Shown one piece after another: positions 34,251 through 43,280 of a stretch of 43,565 nucleotides of DNA; position 1 is the stretch's first letter; the number at the start of each line of letters is the position of its first letter. The stretch spans positions 1 to 43,565 of the forward strand of contig NZ_BAIS01000019.1 of the NCBI RefSeq assembly GCF_000613345.1, written 5' to 3'. Below the pieces are notes generated by a model, which was given only the letters and a program-made list of their open reading frames with translations, was not told the DNA's origin and ran no database searches. The position numbers and the translations under genes were made by a program. This DNA comes from Prevotella disiens JCM 6334 = ATCC 29426. GTDB taxonomy: Bacteria; Bacteroidota; Bacteroidia; Bacteroidales; Bacteroidaceae.

Positions 34251-34420
34251 TTAAACAAAAGCGCTAATCACTTCATCGGTAAATGCACGATTGTCGTATA
34301 GTTCTTGAACCAGAAATTTTTCAGAATGATAGTTTTTTGCTGATGAAAACAGATTTTTTAATTTTTCAAACAACCGCTTTTGCTGCTACACCAACGTATG
34401 ACAAATCTTCATTTCGTTTA
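34251..34420 (-). pseudogene. Possible decayed coding remnant
   Basis: The minus strand reads LFEKLKNLFSSAKNYHSEKF, then LVQELYDNRAFTDEVISAFV and a stop at 34251, with normal codon use. Upstream, NEDLSYVGVAAKAVV continues in another frame. I cannot name a family. It may be the end of a lost gene, or chance. Confidence 0.2.
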
Positions 34421-34512
34421 AAAAAACATCATAATAAAGCCATTCCATAGGGAAAAATCCCCTATACTCTAATCAAATAAAGGGAATTCCCTCAGAACAT
34501 AAGGAATTTCTG

Positions 34513-34544
34513 TTTGACCAATCCAACCTTTCTGCGTACCTTTG
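34513..34544 (+). promoter_or_regulatory. Consensus promoter of the DUF4923 gene
   Basis: TTTG at 34513-34516, a 20-base spacer and TACCTTTG at 34537-34544. Start near 34551, leader about 58 bases. Confidence 0.65.
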
Positions 34545-34608
34545 CAAAAGAATTTGCGAAGTAAATTCCAAAAGTTAAGAAAGGAAACAAATATAGATAT
34601 ACGGAATT

Positions 34609-35259
34609 ATGAAAAAGAATTATTTTGCAGCTGCGGCGATTGCAGCGCTTGCATTGACATCGTGCGGAGGATTAGGAACAATGAGGGATACCAATACTGG
34701 TAGCACAACGGGCAACATTCTTGGAAGTATCATTGGTGCAGCTACCAATGGAGAAACAATTAGTAACATTCTAACATCGGTTATCGGTCTTGATAAGTTA
34801 TCATCTCGTAACTTATTGGGTACATGGCGATATAATGGTCCTGGTTGTGCCTTTACTTCAGAGAACGCTTTGGCAAAAGCTGGTGGCGAAGTTGCCGCTA
34901 CCGAAGTGGAACAGAAGTTGGCAGCACAATACAAAAAGATAGGATTTAACAGTCAAAACACCTATCTGACTTTCAATCAAGACGGAACTTTTTCAGCAAA
35001 GATTGACGGTAAGCCTTGGAATGGTCAGTACACTTTCGACGAAAGAACTCAGAGTATCAATTTTAGTGGTTTCTTGCTAAATTTGAAAGGCTACGTTAAG
35101 CGCGAAGCGAATGGTATTAGCGTTCTATTCGAATCTCGCAAAGTACTTTCATTGCTCCAAACCATTTCAGCAATGTCAGGCAATTCTACGCTTTCTTCCA
35201 TTGGCGATATCTCAAAGAATTATGACGGAGTGCGCATCGGCTTTGATATGCGCCCATAA
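34609..35259 (+). CDS. DUF4923 family lipoprotein
   Basis: 216 residues. Lipobox LALTSCGG (Cys at 19). After a Gly/Thr/Asn segment (NTGSTTGNILGSIIGAATNG) a lipocalin-like domain follows: LLGTWRYNGPGCAFTSEN, AKAGGEVAATEVEQKLAAQY, TYLTFNQDGTFSAKIDGKPW, GQYTFDERTQSINFSGFLLN and the end SKNYDGVRIGFDMRP. This is the DUF4923 pattern seen widely in Bacteroidales. Its ligand is unknown. It is a single gene behind a consensus promoter with a longer leader than most genes in this window. Confidence 0.82.
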   Translation: MKKNYFAAAAIAALALTSCGGLGTMRDTNTGSTTGNILGSIIGAATNGETISNILTSVIGLDKLSSRNLLGTWRYNGPGCAFTSENALAKAGGEVAATEVEQKLAAQYKKIGFNSQNTYLTFNQDGTFSAKIDGKPWNGQYTFDERTQSINFSGFLLNLKGYVKREANGISVLFESRKVLSLLQTISAMSGNSTLSSIGDISKNYDGVRIGFDMRP

Positions 35260-35515
35260 TAGGATTTAGCGAATGCGCTAATCCCTTTTTAGAAGCGCGA
35301 TAGAACGCATACACTCATCAATGCCTCCAATCCTCCTGCTGCAAACAAGGAGTGTTGGGGATATTTTGTTAATTGTAACATTTAAAGCGCTAAATATTAA
35401 CAATTGAAATTACCAAGATTTTTAGCATTTTTAAAGGAAGGTTATCATACAAACGTTACCATCTATAATTTTGTTAAGTAATCCTTAATAGATTGATTTT
35501 CAGCATTTTTTTGCT

Positions 35516-35523
35516 TACCTTTG
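35516..35523 (+). promoter_or_regulatory. Promoter -7 element upstream of the leader peptide
   Basis: TACCTTTG, with a partial -33 (aTTG at 35492-35495) 20 bases upstream. Start near 35530, just before the small open frame at 35536. Confidence 0.5.
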
Positions 35524-35535
35524 CACTTAGTAAAC

Positions 35536-35613
35536 ATGAAATCAAGACTTCGTCGCGCAAATTCTCACGCCCGTCAAGTCGCAAAAAATACCATTTTATC
35601 GGTATTTTTATAG
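35536..35613 (+). CDS. Possible leader peptide, 25 residues
   Basis: ATG to TAG encodes MKSRLRRANSHARQVAKNT and then ILSVFL. It begins 6 bases after the expected transcription start and ends within a hairpin (AAAAATACC / GGTATTTTT, 35584-35609) that looks like a terminator followed by T's. Five arginines in 13 codons are high. The arrangement resembles a translation-controlled attenuator ahead of the lysozyme-like gene. Expression is unproved. Confidence 0.35.
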   Translation: MKSRLRRANSHARQVAKNTILSVFL

Positions 35614-35633
35614 ATTTCGGAAAGTAAAGAATA

Positions 35634-36059
35634 ATGAGAATTATTAAATTATTTAGTGTAACAGTTTTAATGTCTTTGACTTCGTTCTCTGCTAGTGCAG
35701 AGGCAGTCGTTTCAAAAGAAAAGTTTAATTGGCGACCAGTGATGGACGCAATCATGATGGTAGAGAGTAGAGGTAACGCAAAAGCAAAAAATGGACCTCA
35801 CGTTGGTATCTTACAAATCTCATCAGGTATCGTAACAGCTTGTAATAACATTTTAAAAAGCCAAGGTAAGGCTCTACGCTACACACTTGCCGACCGCTTT
35901 AGCCCTAAAAAATCGCGCGAAATGTTTGTGCTTTTCATGTCAAAATACAATCCTAAAAACAATATTGAGAAAGCGATTAGAATGTGGCATGGAGGTGAAA
36001 AATACACCATAAAAGGGAGTCAAGCCTATTATAATAAAGTAAAGAAATACTTGAGATAA
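35634..36059 (+). CDS. Small secreted lytic transglycosylase-like (SLT) protein
   Basis: 141 residues. A signal peptide (LFSVTVLMSLTSFSASA) is cut near residue 22. WRPVMDAIMMVESRGNAKAK carries the catalytic Glu (E44) of the goose-lysozyme/SLT fold, followed by GPHVGILQIS, the usual G(L)xQI motif. AIRMWHGGEKYTIKG and YYNKVKKYL fill the place of the family's Asn-Gly-Gly/Tyr end. It is a bare catalytic domain with no wall-binding module. The likely activity is cleavage of peptidoglycan glycan strands in the periplasm. It follows a leader peptide and hairpin, with a terminator at 36066. Confidence 0.75.
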   Translation: MRIIKLFSVTVLMSLTSFSASAEAVVSKEKFNWRPVMDAIMMVESRGNAKAKNGPHVGILQISSGIVTACNNILKSQGKALRYTLADRFSPKKSREMFVLFMSKYNPKNNIEKAIRMWHGGEKYTIKGSQAYYNKVKKYLR

Positions 36060-36065
36060 AAAATG

Positions 36066-36095
36066 TAACCCTTTCAACATCAGTTGAGAGGGTTA
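36066..36095 (+). terminator. Terminator after the SLT-like gene
   Basis: A 13-bp stem TAACCCTTTCAAC / GTTGAGAGGGTTA with one G-T pair and a 4-base loop, followed by tttgttttt. Confidence 0.75.
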
Positions 36096-36170
36096 TTTGT
36101 TTTTAAACATATTTTATCAAGCGATGTAATACGCCGTTTAAATAACTTTTCTACATCTTTTGGTTTTATT

Positions 36171-37565
36171 TTAGCACAGAGAAATTCTATAAACAGCGTT
36201 TGTTTCAGCAGTTACTCTACCCTTTTCGCTACTTCTTCTGCCCACAACCCAAACGATTTCTCCTGCCGAATCTGTGAGAACGAGTTGGGCTTTTTTGTCT
36301 AAAACATTTACTTTTTCATCGGTAAGATAGTCGCTCACAAGTTTAGAACCCGTCATACCAAAGGGACGAAAGCGGTCGCCAGCAGTCAAAGGACGCAGCG
36401 TAAAGGGAAAATTTACTTTTAAAACGTCCAACATAATTTCATTTTTTTGCCGAGAAAGGACAAAGTTTTCGTCTACTTTTTCATACTGAATGCAGAGCGA
36501 AAGTTGGTCAGAATAAATATATTTACCCACCTCTTGGATTCTTAAAGTGGGCATTTCTCTGTCTTTTTTACGCGAAATCAATATAAAGTTTCTATTGAAT
36601 AAAAGTATATAATCATTTGTTATATACTGTTTTCCGCTTTGCAAATTTAAATTTTCTACAATGCTTTCAATCATAGAAGCGGCGAATCCGTATGGCGTGA
36701 GCAAATAAAATAGGAAATACGAGGGTGAAACGAAAGCACGAAGGCGAACAATATCAATCTGCAAAGAAGGCAAATCTGTTGTTGGTAATCCTAATTTCAA
36801 GGCTTCGAAGAATGCTTTTGGGTCAGTTGTGTCGGCAGTAACAATAGAAGAAAAAGCCGATTCTAACGTTGAAAAAATGATTTTATTCGCTTCGTTTACA
36901 TTATTTGCCATGCGCATAACAGCATTATCGAACGATGGATTCATCTTGCGCAATTCTGGAATAACATTTAATCTCAGCTTGTTACGCTTTACATCGTTTA
37001 TTAAATTGGTGCTATCCGTAACAAAATTTACCCCCTTTTCCTTTAAAAAAAGTTCTATTTCGTGTCGTGAACAATCTAACATTGGTCGAACGATGTTGCT
37101 ATTTTTAGGGCGAATGCCCACTAATCCACGCATACCAGTGCCACGAATAAGGTTGAGTAAAATTGTTTCTACCGAATCATCTCGGTGGTGAGCGATGCAA
37201 ATTGCATCAGCTTGAATATCACGTCTAAGGTTTTCAAAATAGCCATAGCGTAAGGTTCGAGCCGCCATTTCAATGCTTACTTTATGTAATTCTGCATAAA
37301 GTATTGTATCAAAGTGAATTAAATGAAATGGAACATTTAGTTTTTCGCAGAGTTTTTTGCAATATTCTTCATCACGATTGCTTTCCTCTCCTCGTAAATT
37401 AAAGTTACAATGCGCTGCTTCAATGTTATATCCTAAGTGTTTAAGCACCAATAAAAGCGCAACAGAATCAGCCCCACCAGAAAGTCCAACAATATATTTG
37501 CCGTCCTCATGGAGTAAATGATGCGCTTCAATATAAGCTTTTACTTTATTCAACATACAAGACAA
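36171..37565 (-). CDS. tilS: tRNA(Ile)-lysidine synthetase TilS
   Basis: 464 residues. TilS attaches lysine to C34 of the AUA-reading tRNA(Ile), an essential step. The N-type PP-loop SGGADS is at 29-34, with AAHCNFNLRGEESNRDEEYC and ICIAHHRDDSVETILLNLIR, GTGMRGLVGIRPKN and DSTNLINDVKRNKLRLNVIP. The C-terminal TilS_C domain has LRPLTAGDRFRPFGMTGSKL, VSDYLTDEKVN and ending NAVYRISLC. The start may be MLNKVKAY at 37556. It overlaps the end of rlmI by 11-20 bases, so the two are coupled. Last of the three-gene minus-strand unit. Confidence 0.95.
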   Translation of the reverse strand: MSCMLNKVKAYIEAHHLLHEDGKYIVGLSGGADSVALLLVLKHLGYNIEAAHCNFNLRGEESNRDEEYCKKLCEKLNVPFHLIHFDTILYAELHKVSIEMAARTLRYGYFENLRRDIQADAICIAHHRDDSVETILLNLIRGTGMRGLVGIRPKNSNIVRPMLDCSRHEIELFLKEKGVNFVTDSTNLINDVKRNKLRLNVIPELRKMNPSFDNAVMRMANNVNEANKIIFSTLESAFSSIVTADTTDPKAFFEALKLGLPTTDLPSLQIDIVRLRAFVSPSYFLFYLLTPYGFAASMIESIVENLNLQSGKQYITNDYILLFNRNFILISRKKDREMPTLRIQEVGKYIYSDQLSLCIQYEKVDENFVLSRQKNEIMLDVLKVNFPFTLRPLTAGDRFRPFGMTGSKLVSDYLTDEKVNVLDKKAQLVLTDSAGEIVWVVGRRSSEKGRVTAETNAVYRISLC

Positions 37566-38754
37566 GCCCCTTTAAATATTCCCCTTCCAAGTGGTAAATA
37601 TTAATTGGGTGGTCGGCTGGTTGGTGTATTTGGTGTAAGATACGAACCCTTCTACCAGCCTGAGCAGCAGCAGTAAACACCGCTTGGCGGAAGTTTTCCT
37701 TTGTTACAACTTGCGAACAACTAAAGGTAAAGAGTATGCCTCCTTTCTTAATGCGTTCGAAACCTTTTACGTTTAATCGGGTATAACCACGCAGACCATT
37801 CTTTAAAGCACTGCGATGTTTGGCAAAAGCAGGTGGGTCAAGTATGATAAGGTCGTACTTTCCGTCGTTATCATCAAGATATTTAAAGGCATCTTCGCAA
37901 ATGGCAGCATGCCTTTTGTCGTTAGGAAAGTTAAGTGCGATGTTCTGATTGGTTAGTTCTACCGCCTTTGCCGAACTATCAACCGAGTGTACCATTTTAG
38001 CTCCACCACGCATAGCATATACAGAAAATCCGCCCGTATAGCAGAACATATTCAGCACAGAACGACCTTTGGCATAGTATTCCAATAGACTTCGATTCTC
38101 ACGTTGGTCTACAAAAAATCCTGTTTTCTGTCCTTTCAACCAGTCAATATGGAATTTTAATCCATTTTCAATGGCAATATTATTTTCCGTATCCCCATAA
38201 AGGAAACCATTTTCTTGTCCTAAATCGGCTTTAAATGGTAGGGTTGTTTCACTTTTATAATAGATACTATCCACATTTTCGCCCAAAACAGCTCGCAGCG
38301 CATCTGCTATTTCGTAACGAGCCACATGCATTCCCACCGAGTGAGCCTGCACAACGCACGTTTTATCGTAAACATCAACGATTAATCCAGGCAGATTGTC
38401 GCCCTCACCATGTACCAAACGATAGGTCGTATTGATAGTTTCGCCCGTTGTAGCCACCTTTTCGGCAGGACGAATAACTCCTATGGCATTGCGAACTTCC
38501 AATGCTGCAGCCAAACGACTTTGCCAAAAGTCGGCATCAATAGCTATATCGCTGAACGAAAGAATGCGCACCGTGATAGAACCAATTTGATAATGACCTA
38601 CACCGATGAAGTCTTCGTTATGCGTATATACCTTAACAAGGTCGCCCTCTTCCAAATTTTCGTCCATTTTGGCGATAGCACCAGAGAAGACCCATGGGTG
38701 TTTACGCAATAAACTCTCCTCTTTCCCTCGTTTTAATTTTATTTTTTTGTACAT
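37546..38754 (-). CDS. rlmI: 23S rRNA m5C methyltransferase RlmI-like
   Basis: 402 residues. An N-terminal PUA domain (KKIKLKRGKEESLLRKHPWV, FSGAIAKMDENLEEGDLV), a central EEHEE region, and a C-terminal Rossmann methyltransferase: KTGFFVDQRENRSLLEYYAK, VLNMFCYTGGFSVYAMRGG, VDSSAKAVELTNQNIALNF, YDLIILDPPAFAKHRSALKN and the catalytic Cys in LFTFSCSQVV. RlmI makes m5C1962 in 23S rRNA. The same architecture covers RlmK-type relatives, so the exact target is inferred. It sits 9 bases after the RNase D-like gene. Confidence 0.9.
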   Translation of the reverse strand: MYKKIKLKRGKEESLLRKHPWVFSGAIAKMDENLEEGDLVKVYTHNEDFIGVGHYQIGSITVRILSFSDIAIDADFWQSRLAAALEVRNAIGVIRPAEKVATTGETINTTYRLVHGEGDNLPGLIVDVYDKTCVVQAHSVGMHVARYEIADALRAVLGENVDSIYYKSETTLPFKADLGQENGFLYGDTENNIAIENGLKFHIDWLKGQKTGFFVDQRENRSLLEYYAKGRSVLNMFCYTGGFSVYAMRGGAKMVHSVDSSAKAVELTNQNIALNFPNDKRHAAICEDAFKYLDDNDGKYDLIILDPPAFAKHRSALKNGLRGYTRLNVKGFERIKKGGILFTFSCSQVVTKENFRQAVFTAAAQAGRRVRILHQIHQPADHPINIYHLEGEYLKGLVLYVE

Positions 38755-38763
38755 AATAATCGT

Positions 38764-39435
38764 CTATTTATCGGTGGATTCGCTATTTTCTGACTGTCGT
38801 GATACCACTTTTTCAGGTTCAGCTACCTTTATTGTTTCGTAATTATTGGTAGAACGCAACGCACGCAGTCTTTCATAAATTTGAATACATGCCCATGCGT
38901 CCGTCGCAGCATAAAGTTTTTGCTTGTCAGACAATATGGGTGCTTCCCAATTAGATAGTTGTTCGCGTTTTGTGATGCGCTCGTGAAAGAGGTTAGCGTA
39001 TAGCTTTTGCAAACTAAGGTCTTCTATTCCAAACTCTTGTACAATGTTCTGCAAATCAATAAACTTGCCAGTTGTGAAGTCTGTACGTTTGTGCAACATC
39101 ATGAAATCATCATGCAATGACAGTCCAACTTTGGTAACCGTGGTATCTTCCAATAAGCGAATGATGCACGGAGGCATACCGATTAAATTTAATCGGAATA
39201 GGAAACACACATCGTGAGTGCTCACTTGCAACAAGGCAACCTTATGATGCTTCCCTTTACAGAATACAGGTCGTGTTTCAGAATCTATGCCAAGAATATC
39301 GGCTGACAATAAATAATCAACCGCTTTTTCGGCTTCCGATTCGGTCAAAACTACCACAATCTTGCCTGGGAAAATAACTCTTGGCAAGGTGGAAATCTTC
39401 TTTTTATCGAACTTATTGTATAATGTAGTAATCAT
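38764..39435 (-). CDS. RNase D-like 3'-5' exonuclease
   Basis: 223 residues from MITTLYNKFDKKK. The longer frame to 39465 starts upstream of the promoter. A single DEDD exonuclease domain: ADILGIDSETRPVFCKGKHH with the first Asp-Glu pair, ALLQVSTHDVCFLFRLN, TVTKVGLSLHDDFMMLHK with the second acidic motif, and LYAATDAWACIQIYERL with the third (Y...D). It lacks the HRDC domains of RNase D, so the substrate may be RNA or DNA ends. The gene starts a minus-strand unit with rlmI and tilS. Confidence 0.87.
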   Translation of the reverse strand: MITTLYNKFDKKKISTLPRVIFPGKIVVVLTESEAEKAVDYLLSADILGIDSETRPVFCKGKHHKVALLQVSTHDVCFLFRLNLIGMPPCIIRLLEDTTVTKVGLSLHDDFMMLHKRTDFTTGKFIDLQNIVQEFGIEDLSLQKLYANLFHERITKREQLSNWEAPILSDKQKLYAATDAWACIQIYERLRALRSTNNYETIKVAEPEKVVSRQSENSESTDK

Positions 39436-39453
39436 GATGTCTATTTCGTTTTG

Positions 39454-39461
39454 CAAAATTA
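39454..39461 (-). promoter_or_regulatory. Promoter -7 element of the RNase D-like gene
   Basis: TAATTTTG on the minus strand, 18 bases before the ATG at 39435. Confidence 0.45.
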
Positions 39462-39506
39462 GCAAATTCTTCTGAATTTATACCCTATTTTCTCCCAAAA
39501 TTTTCG

Positions 39507-39514
39507 TACTTTTG
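39507..39514 (+). promoter_or_regulatory. ftsK promoter -7 element
   Basis: TACTTTTG, 21 bases before the ATG at 39536. It coincides with an in-frame ATG at 39512, which is therefore not used. Confidence 0.45.
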
Positions 39515-39535
39515 CATTTGGTTAAACTTTTCATA

Positions 39536-41990
39536 ATGGCAAAGAAGAAAACAGAGAAAAAGCCGAAGACATTTACTGAGGCACTTGGAATCAATTATAT
39601 TATCAACGATAAGACAGGGTTTGTATTTGGATTAATCTTACTCTGTTTGGCTATTTACCTTATTATTTCCTTTGTAAGCTATTTTAATACGGGGCAAGCC
39701 GACCAAAGTTTGGTTATGGCGTTGCGACCTGGTGAAATAGAAAATACCGCAAAGGAGTTTCAAAACTATTGTGGGTCGGTAGGAGCCTTGCTCTCTTACT
39801 TCCTCATCGCACGTTGTTTTGGTATTCCAGCCTTCATCATTCCATTTTTTATCATCGTTTGTGGTGTTAAAATGATTAAGGCTTACGAGAAAGTAAACCT
39901 TTGGAAATGGTTCTTTGGTGCTGCTTTGATAATGATTTGGAGCAGTATCACCTTCGCAAAGTTTGTTACACCTATCATGGGAGAAAATGTTTTCAACCCT
40001 GGTGGCGACCATGGTGCATTCGTGGTTGAATACATTGAAAACGTAATAGGTCCTCCTGGACTTATTGTTATCTTGGTGGTTACGATGATTACCTTCCTCA
40101 CTTACATCACTTCGGAAACCATTACGGTGGTTAAAAAGATGCTCAACCCTGTGGGATACCTTCGCGATAAAGTGAAGTTTACCATTGTTCGCCGCCATGG
40201 AGATAAGGAAGTGGTGAAAGAACTCGATGACGCTGTTGATGCAAAAGAGGTGGAAGAATTTCTTTCTACCGAGCCACAAATGGTTGATTTCTTGCAGGAT
40301 AACATACCAGAACCAATTGTAAAACCTACTGAATTAGAGGTTACGCCGATAGAAAAGCCGAAGAAATCGGCAAAAAATGATGCTGAAATCGGTTTGGAAG
40401 TGGAGCGTCCTAACCACGAAGAGAAAACTTTGGGCAAGGTTGTTGCAAGCAAGGAAGACTTATCAACACCTATTAACCCACACGAACCTTTCACAAAATG
40501 GAAGTACCCTACCCTCGCTTTGCTCAAGCAATATGATTCTGACAGCAACGTAAACTTCGTTGATAAGGACGAATTAGAAGCAAATAAAAATAGAATTATT
40601 AAGGTTTTGAGCGACTTTGGTGTACAAATCAGAAGTATTCGTGCTACGGTTGGTCCTACCATTACGCTTTACGAAATTACGCCTGCACAAGGTGTTCGCA
40701 TCTCAAAGATTAAGAATCTTGAGGACGACATAGCCTTAGCCTTGCCGCAATCGGTATTCGTATCATTGCACCAATGCCAGGTAAAGGAACCATTGGTATT
40801 GAAGTGCCAAACGCAAAACCTTCTATCGTGTCAATGTTCTCTATCTTGAATTCACGAAAATTCCAAGAAAGTACGATGGAATTGCCAATTGCTTTGGGCA
40901 AAACCATTACCAATGATGTTTACATGGTAGACCTTGCCAAAATTCCACACTTGCTTGTTGCGGGTGCAACGGGTCAAGGTAAATCCGTAGGACTGAATGC
41001 TATTATCACCTCTTTATTATATAAGAAGCACCCGAACGACTTGAAAATCGTATTGGTAGACCCTAAAAAGGTGGAATTTAGCATCTATGCTCCAATTGCC
41101 AAACCATTCATGCAGCCGTAGATGAGAACGCTGACGAACCAATTATCACTGATGTTCAAAAGGTTGTGAAGACATTAAAAGGTCTTTGCGCACTCATGGA
41201 TAATCGTTACGACTTGCTAAAAGCTGCTGGCGCACGCAACATCAAGGAGTACAACAAGAAATATTTAAGTCATCATCTCAACCCTGAAGAGGGTCATGAG
41301 TTCATGCCTTACATTGTCGTAATTATTGATGAGTTCGGCGATTTAATCCTTACTGCGGGCAAAGAAATCGAAATGCCAATCACACGCATTGCCCAATTGG
41401 CACGTGCCGTAGGTATTCACATGATTATTGCCACCCAACGCCCTACTACTTCCATTATTACGGGTAACATTAAAGCCAACTTCCCTGGTCGCATTGCGTT
41501 CCGTGTAGGTGCTATGATGGACTCTCGCATCATACTTGACCGCCCTGGTGCGCAGCAATTAGTGGGTCGAGGCGATATGCTTTACCTCAATGGTGGCGAA
41601 CCAACTCGTGTGCAATGTGCTTTTGTTGATACGCCTGAGGTTGATGAAATTTCTAAATTTATAGCCAATCAGCCAGGTCCTCGTTCTCCATTGGAAATTC
41701 CTGAGCCGATGACAGAAGACGGTACTGTTGGCGGAGGCAGTTTGGACGAAAACTTAGACCCATTATTTGAGGAGGCAGCTCGTGCCATTGTGCTTAATCA
41801 ACAAGGTTCAACGAGTATGATACAACGCCGTTTTGCCATTGGTTACAATCGTGCTGGTCGCTTAATGGACCAAATGGAAAAGGCTGGAATTGTGGGTGCT
41901 GCCCAAGGTTCAAAGCCTCGCGAAGTGCTTTTGAGCGACGAAATGAGTTTAGAGTCATTGCTTTCAAGTTTACGCGGCAACCGTATGTAA
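39536..41990 (+). CDS. ftsK: DNA translocase FtsK, frame broken by two missing bases
   Basis: 818 residues once single bases are added near 40744 and 41112. FtsK pumps the chromosome terminus through the septum and activates XerCD. Four N-terminal membrane helices (about 22-45, 80-105, 120-140, 170-195) and an acidic linker (about 215-320) come first. Next are the alpha domain VGPTITLYEITPAQGVRIS, Walker A VAGATGQGKSVGLNA, LVDPKKVEFSIY, Walker B YIVVIIDEFGDLIL and IATQRPTTSIITGNIKANFP. The gamma winged helix at the end (MIQRRFAIGYNRAGRLMDQM) reads KOPS-type sites. A functional cell-division gene with two breaks is implausible, so these are almost surely sequence errors. Confidence 0.94.
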
Positions 41991-42054
41991 TATAATAAGG
42001 TGTAGTTTTACACTGTTTCTGTAAATTTTAAATGAAAAAGAAAGGAATTAGAAT

Positions 42055-42666
42055 ATGAAAACAAAAAGAAATATTATCATAGCGTTGGCATTTTTTCTTT
42101 GCGCCAATGCCTTTGCCCAATCATCTGCCCAAGCTCGCAAAGTGTTAGACCGTGCTGCTGCCATTGTTGGAAGTCGTAGTGGTGCTGCCGCAAGTTTCTC
42201 AATTTCTGGTGGAACAATGGGACGTACCACAGGAAATATTGCTATCAAAGGCAACAAATTTAAGGCTACCACACCCCAAGCTACCATTTGGTTTGACGGG
42301 AAAACCCAGTGGTCGTACATGAAAAGTACCAACGAAGTGAACATTTCTACTCCTAATGAGGCACAACGCATGTCGCTCAACCCTTATGCCTTTATTTCAA
42401 TGTATCGCAATGGCTACAATATTTCGATGAAAACAAAGGGCAATACGTATGTGGTTCATCTGAAAGCCATGCACCCAGCACGCTCTGTTCAAGAGTTTTA
42501 CATCACTTTGTCCAAGTCATATCACCCTAAAATAGTCAAATTATTACAAGGAAAAAAATGGGTAACCATTTATATCAATAATTTCCGCACCGCTGCGCAA
42601 CCCGATTCGCTTTTCCGTTTCTCACGTTCCAATGCGCCTTCGGCTGAAATTATCGACTTACGTTAA
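42055..42666 (+). CDS. LolA-like outer-membrane lipoprotein carrier protein
   Basis: 203 residues. A signal peptide ends FFLCANAFAQ. The mature protein is the half-barrel LolA fold: ARKVLDRAAAIVGSRSGAAA, FSISGGTMGRTTGNIAIKGN, KFKATTPQATIWFDGKTQWS, EVNISTPNEAQRMSLNPYAF and FISMYRNGYNISMK, ending FYITLSKSYHPKIVKLL with WVTIYINNFRTA. LolA ferries lipoproteins across the periplasm. Bacteroidota members often have divergent partners, and neither LolB nor LolCDE is in the window. It follows ftsK by 64 bases, the usual ftsK-lolA order. Confidence 0.88.
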   Translation: MKTKRNIIIALAFFLCANAFAQSSAQARKVLDRAAAIVGSRSGAAASFSISGGTMGRTTGNIAIKGNKFKATTPQATIWFDGKTQWSYMKSTNEVNISTPNEAQRMSLNPYAFISMYRNGYNISMKTKGNTYVVHLKAMHPARSVQEFYITLSKSYHPKIVKLLQGKKWVTIYINNFRTAAQPDSLFRFSRSNAPSAEIIDLR

Positions 42667-42690
42667 AATCTTTCCGCACAAGTTACCTAT

Positions 42691-43176
42691 ATGAACGACG
42701 AAAAGCGCAATATCGCTCGCCAACGTTTGCAAAATAGCAAGGCTTATCAACGATTGGAAACCATACAGAAAGTTTTAGACCAATACTGCCTTGACGGTTT
42801 TATGGGTCTAATTCCTTACGGTATAGGCGATGTTATTTCTGCGCTTTTCAGTGTTGCTTATGCGTGGTTTGCCTTGACCAAAATAAAGAGTACCCCACTC
42901 ACTTTGGCAATTATTTACAACACTTTACGCGATGTTCTGTTAGGTTTAATTCCTTTTTACATTGGCGACATTATTGACTTTTTCCATCGTTCCAACCGTC
43001 AGAACATGCAGTTGGTACGAGGATTTGTTGAGGGCGATGTTGCAACCATTAAGGAAGTAAACCGACAAGCTGTGAGTTTATCCATACTCATCATCATTTT
43101 CCTTATCCTCATTTTTGCTTTAATCTACTTTGCTGTTGTTACTGCTCAATGGATTTTTAACCTTTTTGCCAATTAA
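42691..43176 (+). CDS. DUF4112 domain membrane protein
   Basis: 161 residues. The core repeats a pattern typical of DUF4112: LDGFMGLIPYGIGDVISALF and VLLGLIPFYIGDIIDFFHRS, each GxIP-(Y)-x-GD with a following polar helix end, then NRQNMQLVRGF. A third hydrophobic segment (LSILIIIFLILIFALIYFAV, about 129-148) gives three to four membrane helices. Function is unknown; the paired Gly-Asp motifs suggest ion or small-molecule binding, which is inference. It starts 24 bases after the LolA-like gene. A 22-nt repeat lies 41 bases past the stop. Confidence 0.82.
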   Translation: MNDEKRNIARQRLQNSKAYQRLETIQKVLDQYCLDGFMGLIPYGIGDVISALFSVAYAWFALTKIKSTPLTLAIIYNTLRDVLLGLIPFYIGDIIDFFHRSNRQNMQLVRGFVEGDVATIKEVNRQAVSLSILIIIFLILIFALIYFAVVTAQWIFNLFAN

Positions 43177-43216
43177 TTTATTAACATCTGCGACTTGATA
43201 GCATTTTTAAGAAAAT

Positions 43217-43280
43217 CAAAACCGCCTATTTTGAAGCGCAAAATAGGCACTTTAAGGGCGCAAAACAATAGGTTTTCGGC
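43217..43280. repeat. 22-nt-period triple palindrome element
   Basis: Core centres at 43224 (gcctattttg), 43246 (ggcactttaa) and 43268 (ataggttttc), exactly 22 apart. The first two pair as GCCTATTTTG/CAAAATAGGC with a 5-base loop (aagcg). It directly adjoins a gtaggggc repeat at 43281. Confidence 0.8.

Larger units (their letters stand above)
33475..34608. other. Gene-poor region of 1.1 kb
   Basis: Contains a strong terminator (33515-33549), two tandem 67-base repeats (33726-33859), an 11-bp hairpin (34023-34048), a short minus-strand coding-like remnant (34251-34420) and the promoter of the next gene (34513-34544). The bases between are AT-rich with no other clear signal. Short open frames at 33511-33925 overlap the terminator and repeats and look spurious. 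Confidence 0.55.
35260..35633. other. Intergenic region with promoter and leader peptide
   Basis: 374 bases. The first half is AT-rich with no clear terminator other than short GC-poor repeats (agcgctaaatatt). The second half holds a promoter at 35516-35523, a 25-codon open frame at 35536-35613 and a hairpin at 35584-35609 overlapping its end. Confidence 0.45.
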
